From assembly GCA_948676835.1 (NCBI GenBank), contig CAPOZU010000001.1:124001-188000 (forward strand): a stretch of DNA of 64,000 nt, written 5' to 3'. The stretch is from an uncultured Clostridia bacterium. GTDB lineage: Bacteria; Bacillota; Clostridia; TANB77; CAG-508. How positions within the stretch are numbered: the first letter of the stretch is position 1; each line of letters begins with the position of its first letter. The notes under the pieces are model-generated. The model was not told the origin of the DNA, did not search any database, and saw nothing but the letters and a program-made list of their open reading frames with translations. Positions 27,063-36,593 of this stretch are shown piece after piece. The position numbers and the translations under genes are program-made.

Positions 27063-27148
27063 ACTATTCTTCTCCTAAGTTTACTGATTTTATTATTATA
27101 TCATAGATTTTATAAGAAAGAAAGAGCTTTTTAAAGATTTTACAAGAA

Positions 27149-27184
27149 AAAATAAGGTAACTGATATAATAAGTTACCTTATTT
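27149..27184 (-). terminator. Terminator of argG-argH
   Basis: AATAAGGTAAC/GTTACCTTATT stem followed by T-rich sequence on the minus strand, 13 bases past the argH stop. Confidence 0.85.
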
Positions 27185-27196
27185 AAAACATAATTG

Positions 27197-28571
27197 TTAT
27201 TCATTTACTTTTTCTATTACATCCTTTATATGTTTTTTTACAATTTCAGGTGCTGGTCCTCCAATTACTTTACGTTTTTTTACACAGTTTTCTAAAGAAA
27301 TTTCTTCATAAATATCTTTTTCAAATAAATCATTCGTTTCCTTATATTCTTCTAATGTTAAACTTTCTAATGTTTTATTATTGTTTTCACAATATGATAC
27401 AAGTTTTCCTGTAACTTTATAAGCATCTCTAAAAGGCATTCCTTTTTTTACTAAATAGTCTGCACAATCTGTTGCATTTATAAAACCTTTACTTGCCGCT
27501 TCTCTCATATTTTTTGAAAGTATTCTCATGCTTTCAAGCATCGGAATAAAAGTATCTATACATATTTTTACTGTTTCTATACTATCGAAAATAGCTTCTT
27601 TATCTTCTTGCATATCTTTATTATATGCAAGTGGAAGACCTTTCATTGTTGTTAATAATCCCATTAAATTCCCATATACTCTTCCTGTTTTTCCTCTTAT
27701 TAATTCAGTTATATCTGGATTCTTTTTCTGAGGCATTATTGATGAACCAGTTGAGAATGCATCATCTAATTCAATAAATTTGAATTCCCAAGATGACCAT
27801 AAAATAATTTCTTCGCTTATTCTTGACAAATGCATCATTATAATTGATATTGTATTTGCAAGTTCAATTACATAATCTCTGTCAGAAACGCCATCTAAAC
27901 TATTTTGCGTTATACTATCAAATTCTAATAGCTCTTTTACTAAATTTCTGTTTATATTATATGTAGTTCCAGCCAAAGCACAGCTTCCAAGAGGTAATAC
28001 ATTAAGTCTTTTATTAGTATCTTTTAATCTATCTAAATCACGCAAAAACATTTCTGTATATGCCATTAAATGGTGAGCAAGAGTAATTGGCTGAGCTCTT
28101 TGCATATGAGTATATCCTGGCATAACTGTTTCTAAATTTTCTTCAGCTTTGTTGCAAAATGCTTTTATCAATAGAATTAATTTTTCAGAAATTTCATTAA
28201 TTTCATTTCTTAGATACAATTTTAAATCTAATGTTACTTGATCATTTCTGCTTCTTGCTGTATGAAGTTTTTTTCCTATGTCACCAATTCTTTTAGTTAA
28301 TTCAGTTTCAACAAACATATGTATATCTTCTGCATTTTCATCTATTTCTAAATTTCCACTTTCAATATCTCTTTGTATTTTTTCTAGTTCATTTTTTATA
28401 ATTTTACTATCTTGTTCACTTATAATATTTTGCTTTCCAAGCATTGTACTATGAGCAATACTTCCTCCGAATATCTTCTTTATAGAATTTAGAATCAAAT
28501 TTTATTGAAGAATTAAAATCATTTACTTTACTATTTAATTCTTTTTTAAATCTTGCTCCCCATAATGCCAT
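27197..28571 (-). CDS. argH: Argininosuccinate lyase, expressed through a +1 frameshift at codon 35 (CGG)
   Basis: Splits argininosuccinate into arginine and fumarate, the last step of arginine synthesis. The gene begins at 28571, one base after the argG stop, with the argG-overlapping GGAGG as ribosome site. The first frame gives MALWGARFKKELNSKV through KFYKEDI (residues 1-34), the ArgH N-terminus. At CGG (28469-28467) this frame reads six codons to TAG. Skipping base 28469 continues with GGSIAHSTMLGKQ and the rest, including GSSIMPQKKNPD, for 457 residues in total, the usual length. No other lesion is seen. A second-frame start would lose the conserved N-terminus. Either recoding makes the enzyme or this is a single-base mutation; see findings. 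Confidence 0.9.
28466..28472 (-). other. +1 frameshift site in argH (ATT CGG A)
   Basis: Frame 0 reads ATT CGG AGG AAG TAT TGC TCA TAG; the functional frame reads ATT, skips C, then GGA GGA AGT ATT GCT CAT. CGG AGG is a tandem of uncommon Arg codons, a context known to promote +1 slippage in E. coli (shown for AGG AGG). Confidence 0.8.
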
Positions 28572-28572
28572 A

Positions 28573-29802
28573 CTATTTTCCTCCTTTTAATTTTGCTTCC
28601 ATTTCTGCTTTCACTTTCATTTGAAGTCCATATAAATTTATAAATCCTTCTGCATCTTTTTGATTATATGAATTATCTTCACCAAAAGTAGCTATTTCTT
28701 CTGAATATAATGAATATTTGCTACTTATTCCTGCAGGTATTATATTTCCTTTATATAATTTTAATTTAACTTGACCTGTTACATTTTCTTGTGTTGTTTC
28801 AATAAATGCAAGTAAGGATTTTGTTAATAAAGTTTCCCATTTTCCATTATATACTTGGTCTGCAAATTGATTTGATAAGTTTAATTTATAATGCATTGTA
28901 TCTTTATCTAGGCAAATACTTTCTAATAATTCATGTGCTTGATATAAAATTGTTCCTCCTGGTGTTTCATATACCCCTCTTGATTTCATTCCAACTAGTC
29001 TGTTTTCAACAAGATCTAAAATTCCAATTCCATTTTTTCCACCAATTTCATTCAAGTTTTGAAGAATTTTTATTACAGACATTTTTTTACCATTTAATGA
29101 TACTGGCTTTCCTTTTTCAAAAGATATTTCAATATATGTTGGAAGATCTGGAGCATTTTCTGGTGATACTCCCATTTCTAATATTTCATCATATTTTGGT
29201 TCATTTGATGGATCTTCTAAATCTAAACCTTCATGAGATAAATGCCATATATTCTTATCTTTTGAATAGTTCGTTTCTTTTGTTATTTTTAATGGAACAT
29301 TATGTTTTTGGGCATATTCATACTCTTCTTCTCTACTTTTTATATTCCAAATTCTCCAAGGTGCAATAATTTGAGCTTCTGGCATACAAGCTTTTATTGT
29401 AAGTTCAAAACGTACTTGGTCATTTCCTTTACCCGTACAACCATGACAAATTATATTTGTATTTTCCTTTTTGGCAACTTCTACTAATTTTTTTGCTATA
29501 AGTGGTCTTGCAAGCGATGTGCCTAATAAATACTTATTTTCATATTTGCAACCTGCTTTAATTGCTGGAACAATGTATTCTTCAACAAATTCATCTTTTA
29601 TATCTTCTATGTATATTTTTGAAGCTCCTGATTTTATTGCTTTTTCTTTTATTCCTTCTAATTCACTTTCTTGTCCAACATCAGCAACTACTGCAATTAC
29701 TTCACAATTATCATAATTTTCCTTAAGCCATGGAATAATAACTGAAGTATCTAGTCCTCCTGAATAAGCAAGAACTATTTTTTTAATATTTTTTTCTTTC
29801 AT
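28573..29802 (-). CDS. argG: Argininosuccinate synthase
   Basis: ATP-dependent ligation of citrulline and aspartate. 409 residues with the PP-loop VLAYSGGLDTSVIIPWL at the N-terminus, the citrulline/aspartate motifs GCTGKGNDQVRFE and GGTILYQAHELLE-like sequence. Controlled by the T-box just upstream and followed at once by argH. Confidence 0.97.
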   Translation of the reverse strand: MKEKNIKKIVLAYSGGLDTSVIIPWLKENYDNCEVIAVVADVGQESELEGIKEKAIKSGASKIYIEDIKDEFVEEYIVPAIKAGCKYENKYLLGTSLARPLIAKKLVEVAKKENTNIICHGCTGKGNDQVRFELTIKACMPEAQIIAPWRIWNIKSREEEYEYAQKHNVPLKITKETNYSKDKNIWHLSHEGLDLEDPSNEPKYDEILEMGVSPENAPDLPTYIEISFEKGKPVSLNGKKMSVIKILQNLNEIGGKNGIGILDLVENRLVGMKSRGVYETPGGTILYQAHELLESICLDKDTMHYKLNLSNQFADQVYNGKWETLLTKSLLAFIETTQENVTGQVKLKLYKGNIIPAGISSKYSLYSEEIATFGEDNSYNQKDAEGFINLYGLQMKVKAEMEAKLKGGK

Positions 29803-29849
29803 TTTCTACACACTCCTTTTTTCAAATTTGTTGCATATTCATATACAAC

Positions 29850-30100
29850 AAAAAACGCCTCTAGATATAATCTAGAGACGAATAAATCGCGGTACCACTC
29901 AAATTGCATATAACTTTTATATGTTATATGCCACTCATTTCCATTAACGCAGGTTCACGTCTTACTATACTCTCCACATATTTTGCAGATTTCCAATAAG
30001 CACTCATAAGCTCTCTTCACTTATCCTTACACCGATAGACTCTCACTCTGTTCTATCTCGCTGTTGCTTACAGATAAGTTACTCTCTTAATCGACGTTTT
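29850..30100 (-). promoter_or_regulatory. T-box riboswitch controlling argGH (probably tRNA-Arg)
   Basis: The minus strand has the T-box antiterminator motif TGGTACCGCG (29897-29888) followed by a terminator, CGTCTCTAGA/TCTAGAGGCG with TTTTTT (29880-29850), 48 bases before argG. Upstream lies a stem I with AGTAACTTATC pairing to GATAAGT and a specifier-loop segment GTGAAGAGAG (30020-30011) that contains AGA, an Arg codon; this fits argG/argH. Uncharged tRNA binding would favour antitermination. The exact specifier register was not modelled. Confidence 0.9.
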
Positions 30101-30167
30101 TAATATTAATATTACTTCTCAGTATAAAGCTTTTTTAAATTATTGTCAACTACTTATTGTAAACTTT

Positions 30168-31043
30168 TTAATAATTTATCCAATCTTTTACAAAATCTTT
30201 TTGTATACATACATTATTATATTTTCCTGTACCTAGCATAATATCAGGTTTATTTTGAGCATGATAATCTGTTCCACCAGACATATATTTATTATGTTTT
30301 TTGCACAAATTAATTGCAATTTCTCTTTCTTCTTCTGAAAAAAGTGGATATATGCATTCCAAACCATCAATATCTGTAGTAGTTAAAATTTCTTCAAGTG
30401 TTTTTGCTTTATCTTTAAATGGATATACAAAACCATGTGCTAAAAATGCCAAACCACCTGTTTCATGAATTCTTGAAATTGTTTCATTTATATCAATTGA
30501 ACTATATGATTCATCATAGTAAAATACACTATCTTTATTGCTTTGATGTACCCTAAAAAATGATGTTGGATTAAATTCTCCTATTTTTTCTATTATTTCT
30601 TTATTTTCGTCATGTTTTAAAACTTCTGTTGCAAGTACAAATGATGCCCATTGTTTACATGGATTGCTTCTATCTATATACATTTCATTTTCATCATATT
30701 TTAATCCAAGTTCTTGTGCAATTTTTTTATATTTTTCAAGAATTTCATTTTGCAATTTAGACGCATCATATTTATGAATTCTTATTTTTTTATAATCAAT
30801 CCCATAAGCTAAAATTTCTATTGAAACTTTATTATAAAACGTCTTTAATTCTGCTCCAGTAATTAATTTTCCGCTAAATAGCTGTCTTAGATTTGGATTT
30901 CTTTCTAGTTCAAAATATGCATCAACAGAATCATGATCTGTTATAGAAAGAATTTCTATATTATTTTTTTCCGCATTTTTTAAAATTTCTTCTACTGAAT
31001 CTGTTCCATCAGAATGGTTTGTATGTGTATGTAAATCTATCAT
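30168..31043 (-). CDS. PHP domain metal-dependent phosphoesterase
   Basis: 291 residues with the PHP motifs LHTHTNHSDGTDSVEEI (His-x-His, Asp), ITDHDSVDAY, a His in FLAHGFVYPF and SGGTDYHAQNKPD at the end. Family members (YciV/TrpH type) hydrolyse nucleotide 3',5'-bisphosphates or short RNA; the substrate here is not set by sequence. Monocistronic between the T-box region and thyX. Confidence 0.88.
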   Translation of the reverse strand: MIDLHTHTNHSDGTDSVEEILKNAEKNNIEILSITDHDSVDAYFELERNPNLRQLFSGKLITGAELKTFYNKVSIEILAYGIDYKKIRIHKYDASKLQNEILEKYKKIAQELGLKYDENEMYIDRSNPCKQWASFVLATEVLKHDENKEIIEKIGEFNPTSFFRVHQSNKDSVFYYDESYSSIDINETISRIHETGGLAFLAHGFVYPFKDKAKTLEEILTTTDIDGLECIYPLFSEEEREIAINLCKKHNKYMSGGTDYHAQNKPDIMLGTGKYNNVCIQKDFVKDWINY

Positions 31044-31092
31044 AATTTTCTCCTAAAAATTAAGACTGCATTAATTTTGCAGTCTACTTTAT

Positions 31093-32508
31093 TTATTTTT
31101 TACTATCTGCTTCTAGTAATTTATCTATTAATCCACAACATTCTCTACCTTCTCCACAATATCTATCTGTCATACATGTTGCTCCTAATCCTTTACCTAT
31201 AAGAGGCGCTACCTCTTGAACTTGCATTCTTATATCATTTGCAATATATCTAATTTGCCATTGAGCTTTGTTACAACAACGAAGTCTTGTTACCCATTGA
31301 ATATTTCTAGCATTCATTGTTGTAATAACATTTACCATTTGATTGCTTAAATAGAAATATACTAAATCTCCTTCATTTACATCTAAGGATTTAAATTTTT
31401 CTACCATTTCAATATTTTTTCTAACTGCTTCTTGATATATGTCATTTGCTTTTTCTTTAACAGCTACTGGTGTTATATAATTTTCCATATTCCACATTGG
31501 TAAAAATTCTGGTACTAGTAATGAATGCATTCTATGTCTTGTTAAGTGTGTAAGAACAGCAAGTGATATTGGTATTTGGAAAGTAAAGCTTACTTGTTCT
31601 AATTCTCTTCTTTCTTCTTTATGAAGAATATCATACATCATTTTTTCTTTTGCTTTTTCATCTTTTTTTACCATATTATTCAATATTTCTTTTGCCATTT
31701 CTTTTGAGCATTGATAATGATACATTATGCTACTTTCTAGCACAACATCATCACTATTTGGAGTATAGCTTATCATTTTAGTTTTATCTAATATTTTAAT
31801 TTCTGGTCTTTCTTCCATACTTTCTAAATATTCAAAATCTGTTTTTAAATTAGTTTCTTGTTTCTTTAAATTTGGAATTAAATATGGTACATACTCTTTC
31901 ACTAAATCATATAAAGCATCTCCAACTTCTTTTAAATCTGGAATATTGCTTAATTTTCCATTTCTTAAAGCAATAATCATTCTTTCTAATTCTCTGCCAT
32001 TTACCCCCATAATAAAATTACTATGATATGAGTATGGTAATAAAAATCTTGCATCTTCTACATTTACACCTTTATCTACAATATCTCCATATGTGCTGAA
32101 TAACATTTTCATATGTTTATTATATTCTTCTTTTAGTTCTTCATTTTTTTCGTGTAATTCTCCTGCTTTATTTCTAAATTCTGGTGTGTAAAAACCTGCT
32201 GTTCTAAAATCTACTTCTCTTCTAGATTTTACTGTAAAAGATGTTAATCTATATCCTATTAAAGTTTGTTCTACTATAGGTGTTACATCATTTAGAGCAA
32301 ATACTAAATAATCATGTTCTATAATTGATTTATGTCCCATTTTTATGATTCTTTTAATTAGCTTTAGATTTGATTCATAATCATTACAACTTTCTAAAAC
32401 TTCTGTTACATTTCCTGGAAATCTTGATAATTTTCCTGCTCCTGCTACATATTGTATTCTTGATTCTAGTTCTTCTTTTGTACATCCACCAATTAATTCA
32501 ATTTTCAT
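31093..32508 (-). CDS. thyX: Tandem-domain FAD-dependent thymidylate synthase
   Basis: 471 residues, about twice a typical ThyX. The C-terminal half has the ThyX signature THLTRHRMHSLLVPEF and NARNIQWVTRLRCCNKAQWQIR. The N-terminal half is also ThyX-like (GHKSIIEHDYLVFALNDVTPI, YRLTSFTVKSRRE, PYSYHSNFIMGVNGRELE) but lacks RHRxxS exactly. ThyX makes dTMP from dUMP with FAD and methylenetetrahydrofolate. The duplication probably gives a pseudo-dimer with one degenerate half. C-terminal Cys cluster (CMTDRYCGEGRECCG) is notable. Confidence 0.88.
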   Translation of the reverse strand: MKIELIGGCTKEELESRIQYVAGAGKLSRFPGNVTEVLESCNDYESNLKLIKRIIKMGHKSIIEHDYLVFALNDVTPIVEQTLIGYRLTSFTVKSRREVDFRTAGFYTPEFRNKAGELHEKNEELKEEYNKHMKMLFSTYGDIVDKGVNVEDARFLLPYSYHSNFIMGVNGRELERMIIALRNGKLSNIPDLKEVGDALYDLVKEYVPYLIPNLKKQETNLKTDFEYLESMEERPEIKILDKTKMISYTPNSDDVVLESSIMYHYQCSKEMAKEILNNMVKKDEKAKEKMMYDILHKEERRELEQVSFTFQIPISLAVLTHLTRHRMHSLLVPEFLPMWNMENYITPVAVKEKANDIYQEAVRKNIEMVEKFKSLDVNEGDLVYFYLSNQMVNVITTMNARNIQWVTRLRCCNKAQWQIRYIANDIRMQVQEVAPLIGKGLGATCMTDRYCGEGRECCGLIDKLLEADSKK

Positions 32509-32523
32509 TTTTTGCTCCTTTTT

Positions 32524-34926
32524 CTATTTTCCTTCACTTATTTCAGAAAACTTCTTTAATTTTTCATATACTAAATAATTAATTGTTCCAAGTGGGAATT
32601 TTCCATTTTTATCTTTCTTTCCTGCAGGAACTCCTGTTAAAATTTCTATTCCTTCATCTATTGTTCCTACTGCATAAATATGGAATTTTCCTTTTTTTAC
32701 TGACTCAATAATTTCATCATTTAAACTTAAGTTTCTAACATTTTGCTTTGGTATTATAACTCCTTGCTCTCCATTAAATCCTCTCAATTTACATATTTGA
32801 TAGAAGCCTTCAATTTTCTCATTAACTCCACCAATTGGTTGAATATATCCTTTTTGATTTATTGAACCAGTTACTGCTATAGATTGATTAATAGGAATTC
32901 CAGATAAACTAGATAAAATTGCATATGCTTCTGTACTTGATGCACTATCCCCATCTACTCCACCATATAATTGTTCAAAACATAAATTTGCAGTTAATGA
33001 AAGTGGTATATCTTGAGCAAATTGTTCACCTAAATATCCAGTTAATATTAATACACCTTTTGAATGTGATGAACCAGACATTTCGACTTCTCTTTCAATG
33101 TTTACAATTCCATTTTTTCCAACATAAGTACTAGCTGTAATTCTTGCTGGTTTACCAAAAGAAAAATCTCCAACACTAATTACAGTTAAACCATTTATTT
33201 GTCCAACTTCAAATCCATCTGTATCTATTAAAAGTGATTCTTCTTTAATCATTTGTATATATTTTGTATCATATTTTCTTATTCTTTCAGTTCTTTCATC
33301 AAGAGCTTTTTGTATATATTTTGGTGTAATTACTTTTTGTCTTTCCTTCTTTGCCCAAACAGAAGCTTCACCAACAATTTCCCCAATTTCACTAAATTGC
33401 GTTGATAACTTTTCTTTATCTCCAGCTAATTTTGATGCAAATTCAACAACTTTTGCCATTGCTTCTTTATCTAAATCTAATAAGTTCTCTTGAACACAAA
33501 AACTTCTAACAAAATTACTTAATCTTTCTATATTGTCTTTATCTTTTGGAGCATCTTCTTCAAATTCTACTTTAATTTTAAATAATTTTCTAAAATCATC
33601 ATCCATAGATAATAATGTATGATAAATATTAGAATTTCCAACTAATAATACTTTAATATCTAATGGTATTGGTTCTGGTTTTAAAGAAATCAAAAGCATT
33701 CCAGCTTTTTGCTCCGAAGAATTTTCTATAGATAATTCTTTAATTTTTAATGCTTTTTTTAATGCTTCATAACAAACACCATTAGCAAGCAAATCTTTCG
33801 CTTGGAAAATTATATATCCACCATTTGCTTGATGTAATAATCCAGGTTTTATCATCATATAGTCTGTTTTTAATGCTCCATATTGGTTTTCATATTCTAA
33901 ACCACCAAAAATGTTAAAATATGAATAGTTAGTATCCATAATTACTGGAGCACCTTCTAATTTACTATTATCTATAAATAAATTAACTCTATAGTTAAGC
34001 CATGGTTCCTTAAGTTCAGGTCTTTGCATTTGTTGTACCGTTGGTTGCTGTGGATTTTTAGGATCTGGATCTGGGGCTAAAAAGCAATTAATATTTTTTA
34101 ATATATCCTTTTTAACTCCATCTAAATATGTTCCTACTTTTTTATTTCTTTTATAATTTGCTTTTATTGAATTAATATGAACATTTATTGTCATTAATGC
34201 AATATTAGCTTGCCATTCGTCAACTTTCTTTTCAGATTCTCTTTCAATATTTTTAATTTCAGCTAATGCTTGAAATATTTGTTCTTGAACTAAAGCAGAT
34301 CTTTCTTCAAATTCTTTTTTTATTGATTCATCTAATTCTTCAAATTCTTCTTCTGCTAAAGTTTTTCCATCTAATACTGGCATCATATAAACACCATTTT
34401 CAGTAGATTTTACTTGGAATCCTTGAATTAAAGTTTTTTGATTTAATTTTTCTAATAAATTTTCTCTTTTTTCTTCATATTCTTGTTTAATTATTTGCTT
34501 TTCTTTTTCAAAATCATCATTGTTAAATGTTTTTTTGATATCTCTTCTTATATCCTTAACAAAATTTTCCATTGTTTGAGCAAAAACTCTACCTTGCCCA
34601 GCAGGAAAAGATACTGCCACTGGCTCATTAGGATTTTCGAAATTATATATATATACCCAATCATGAGGAACTTTTCCCTTTTGAGCTTTTTCAGTTAAAT
34701 ATCTTTTTGTATACATTGTTTTTCCAACACCAGTAGGTCCCTCAAGATATAAGTTATATCCTTTTATATTTACATCTGCTCCAAATTCAAGCGCTTTGAT
34801 TGCTCTATCTTGTCCATAAATTAATTCATTTTCAACTAAAAGTTCCTTTGTTGTTTCAAATTTGAATAAATTTGGATTACAAATATCTTTCAAGTCTCTT
34901 GGCGTTAGTTCATTTCTCTTTCTCAT
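32524..34926 (-). CDS. ATP-dependent Lon-type protease (AAA + S16 peptidase)
   Basis: 800 residues. Walker A GPTGVGKTMYTKRYL, a long helical insertion (about 120-260), then Lon S16 domain with GVDGDSASSTEAYAILSSL (catalytic Ser) and GGVNEKIEGFYQIC (catalytic Lys). No N-terminal LAN substrate domain, so it resembles the LonB/LonC-like group rather than housekeeping Lon. The start is the ATG after CGGAGGAATGTACTA; a longer TTG-initiated frame would translate the ribosome site itself and is rejected. Confidence 0.9.
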   Translation of the reverse strand: MRKRNELTPRDLKDICNPNLFKFETTKELLVENELIYGQDRAIKALEFGADVNIKGYNLYLEGPTGVGKTMYTKRYLTEKAQKGKVPHDWVYIYNFENPNEPVAVSFPAGQGRVFAQTMENFVKDIRRDIKKTFNNDDFEKEKQIIKQEYEEKRENLLEKLNQKTLIQGFQVKSTENGVYMMPVLDGKTLAEEEFEELDESIKKEFEERSALVQEQIFQALAEIKNIERESEKKVDEWQANIALMTINVHINSIKANYKRNKKVGTYLDGVKKDILKNINCFLAPDPDPKNPQQPTVQQMQRPELKEPWLNYRVNLFIDNSKLEGAPVIMDTNYSYFNIFGGLEYENQYGALKTDYMMIKPGLLHQANGGYIIFQAKDLLANGVCYEALKKALKIKELSIENSSEQKAGMLLISLKPEPIPLDIKVLLVGNSNIYHTLLSMDDDFRKLFKIKVEFEEDAPKDKDNIERLSNFVRSFCVQENLLDLDKEAMAKVVEFASKLAGDKEKLSTQFSEIGEIVGEASVWAKKERQKVITPKYIQKALDERTERIRKYDTKYIQMIKEESLLIDTDGFEVGQINGLTVISVGDFSFGKPARITASTYVGKNGIVNIEREVEMSGSSHSKGVLILTGYLGEQFAQDIPLSLTANLCFEQLYGGVDGDSASSTEAYAILSSLSGIPINQSIAVTGSINQKGYIQPIGGVNEKIEGFYQICKLRGFNGEQGVIIPKQNVRNLSLNDEIIESVKKGKFHIYAVGTIDEGIEILTGVPAGKKDKNGKFPLGTINYLVYEKLKKFSEISEGK

Positions 34927-35057
34927 TAGTACATTCCTCCGAATAAAATTCAATTACAGTGTAATTTTATATCAAATAAAATAAAATAGCAATTACTATT
35001 TTACAAAATTTTACATTATTTTTGAGCAAAAAAACAATAATTTAATTTGTTCATTTT

Positions 35058-35489
35058 TTATAAAACTTTTGTCATAATAATTGCATTATCTTTTCCATTA
35101 TAATATTTTTTTCTTAGTCCAACTTTTCTAAATCCATAACTTTCATATAAATGAATTGCTATGCTATTATTCTCATTAACTTCTAAACTTATTGATTCAG
35201 AATTTATTTCTTTTGCCATTTTTATTAGTTTGTCTAAAAGTGATTTTCCTATTCCTTTTTTTCGATTTCTTTTTTTAGTAACAATATTAGTTATTTCTAC
35301 ATCTACTGGTGTTATAATAATTCCTGCAAATCCAACAATTTCATCATTTTCTTTTGCAATTATATATTTTGAATTTTCATTTTCCAACTCACTTTTTAAA
35401 ATATTAGGAGTCCAAAATTCATCAAAATCTGTTTGCAGAATATCTTTTATACATTCAAAGTCAGAAAAAGTCATTTTTTCAATAATCAT
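35058..35489 (-). CDS. rimI: Ribosomal protein alanine acetyltransferase-like GNAT
   Basis: 143 residues. Acetyl-CoA motif RNRKKGIGKSLLDKLI and C-terminal LEVNENNSIAIHLYESYGFRKVGLRKKYY match RimI. The tsaE-tsaB-rimI order is the usual one. Overlaps tsaB by four bases. Confidence 0.9.
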   Translation of the reverse strand: MIIEKMTFSDFECIKDILQTDFDEFWTPNILKSELENENSKYIIAKENDEIVGFAGIIITPVDVEITNIVTKKRNRKKGIGKSLLDKLIKMAKEINSESISLEVNENNSIAIHLYESYGFRKVGLRKKYYNGKDNAIIMTKVL

Positions 35490-36151
35490 TTTTTTAACCT
35501 CTCTGCTTGAGATTTTCTTAAATAAATTGGAACTATTGTATCTGCATTATACAATTCATTTTTTAAAAATTTCTTATACCCTATTTTTCCACAGTTTGCA
35601 GCTGACTGTTCATTTTCCTTTGCAAAATCCACAGATTTTAAACAATTAGTTAACAATTCTTTATGTAAAATTGCTCCATTTCCAACAACAGTAATATTTT
35701 CATATTTTTTTAAAACTTCAATTACATTATTTATATCATCAGCTAAATATTCTTGTTTTTTATTATATTCTTTATCAAAAATCCCACAATATACTTGATT
35801 ATTTCTTGCGTCTATTAATGATACTATTGTTTCTGCATTTTCAATATTTCTTGCCAAAATTTCTAAAGATGTTACTGATGCAACTTTTATATTTAAAACT
35901 TCTGCTATTGGTTTTATTGTTGCAACACCAATTCTAATTCCTGTAAAAGAACCTGGTCCGCAAGAACATGAAAGCATTTCTATATTCTTTATATCTAATG
36001 AATTTCTTTTTAAAATTTCATTTATTAATGGCATTAAATTTTCAGAATGTGTTCTTCCATCATCTAAATTTATTTCATCTATTAATTTATCATCTTCTAA
36101 AATTGCAACTGAACATATTGAACTTGAAGTATCTATAGCTAAATTTTTCAT
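35486..36151 (-). CDS. tsaB: tRNA threonylcarbamoyladenosine protein TsaB
   Basis: 221 residues. AIDTSSSICSVAIL at the start and SCGPGSFTGIRIGVATIK are hallmark; inactive kinase-like partner of TsaD in t6A37 synthesis. Overlaps tsaE by four bases. Confidence 0.95.
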   Translation of the reverse strand: MKNLAIDTSSSICSVAILEDDKLIDEINLDDGRTHSENLMPLINEILKRNSLDIKNIEMLSCSCGPGSFTGIRIGVATIKPIAEVLNIKVASVTSLEILARNIENAETIVSLIDARNNQVYCGIFDKEYNKKQEYLADDINNVIEVLKKYENITVVGNGAILHKELLTNCLKSVDFAKENEQSAANCGKIGYKKFLKNELYNADTIVPIYLRKSQAERLKK

Positions 36152-36582
36152 ATATTTTCCTTTCCTACATATTCTATATCTATATTTCTTAGATTTTCAT
36201 TTGACAAATCTCTTGAAAAATTTATTTTTATATATTCTTTTGGTAAAGCCTCTTCGATTAATTCTCCCCATTCTATTATACTTGCACCTTTATCAAAATA
36301 CTCTTCACCACCAATTGCATAAAACTCTTCTACATCTTCTAATCTATAAACATCAAAATGATATATATTTAAATTTTCTGTATTATATTCATTAACAATA
36401 GTAAATGTAGGGCTAGAAATTTCATTTTCTAATCCAAAATAAGTTAATATTCCTTCTGTTAACTTTGTTTTACCAGAGCCTAAATCTCCCGTTAAAACAA
36501 TTACAGTACCTTTTTCTAATTTTTCTGCAATTTTTTTTCCAAGCTCTATTGTATCTTGTTCTGATTTTGATATAACTCTCAT
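36148..36582 (-). CDS. tsaE: tRNA threonylcarbamoyladenosine ATPase TsaE
   Basis: 144 residues with P-loop LTGDLGSGKTKLTEG and SSPTFTIVNEY, HFDVYRLED. Drives the TsaBD complex in t6A formation. Confidence 0.95.
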   Translation of the reverse strand: MRVISKSEQDTIELGKKIAEKLEKGTVIVLTGDLGSGKTKLTEGILTYFGLENEISSPTFTIVNEYNTENLNIYHFDVYRLEDVEEFYAIGGEEYFDKGASIIEWGELIEEALPKEYIKINFSRDLSNENLRNIDIEYVGKENI

Positions 36583-36593
36583 AATTTGCCTTT

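Noticed and set aside
27197..28498. argH starting within the second frame (28498 or the ATG at the MLGKQ position)
   Set aside because: It would drop the conserved N-terminal residues, which are encoded in the other frame and precede the join exactly, and has no ribosome site at correct spacing.
28449..28571. argH lesion as sequencing error
   Set aside because: The extra base is a single C, not in a homopolymer, and the same type of join occurs twice in another gene. It cannot be excluded without reads.
34926..34953. Upstream extension of the Lon-type gene reading through CGG AGG
   Set aside because: The CGGAGG there is the ribosome site for the ATG at 34926; a +1 shift at it meets TAA at once, and there is no homology upstream.
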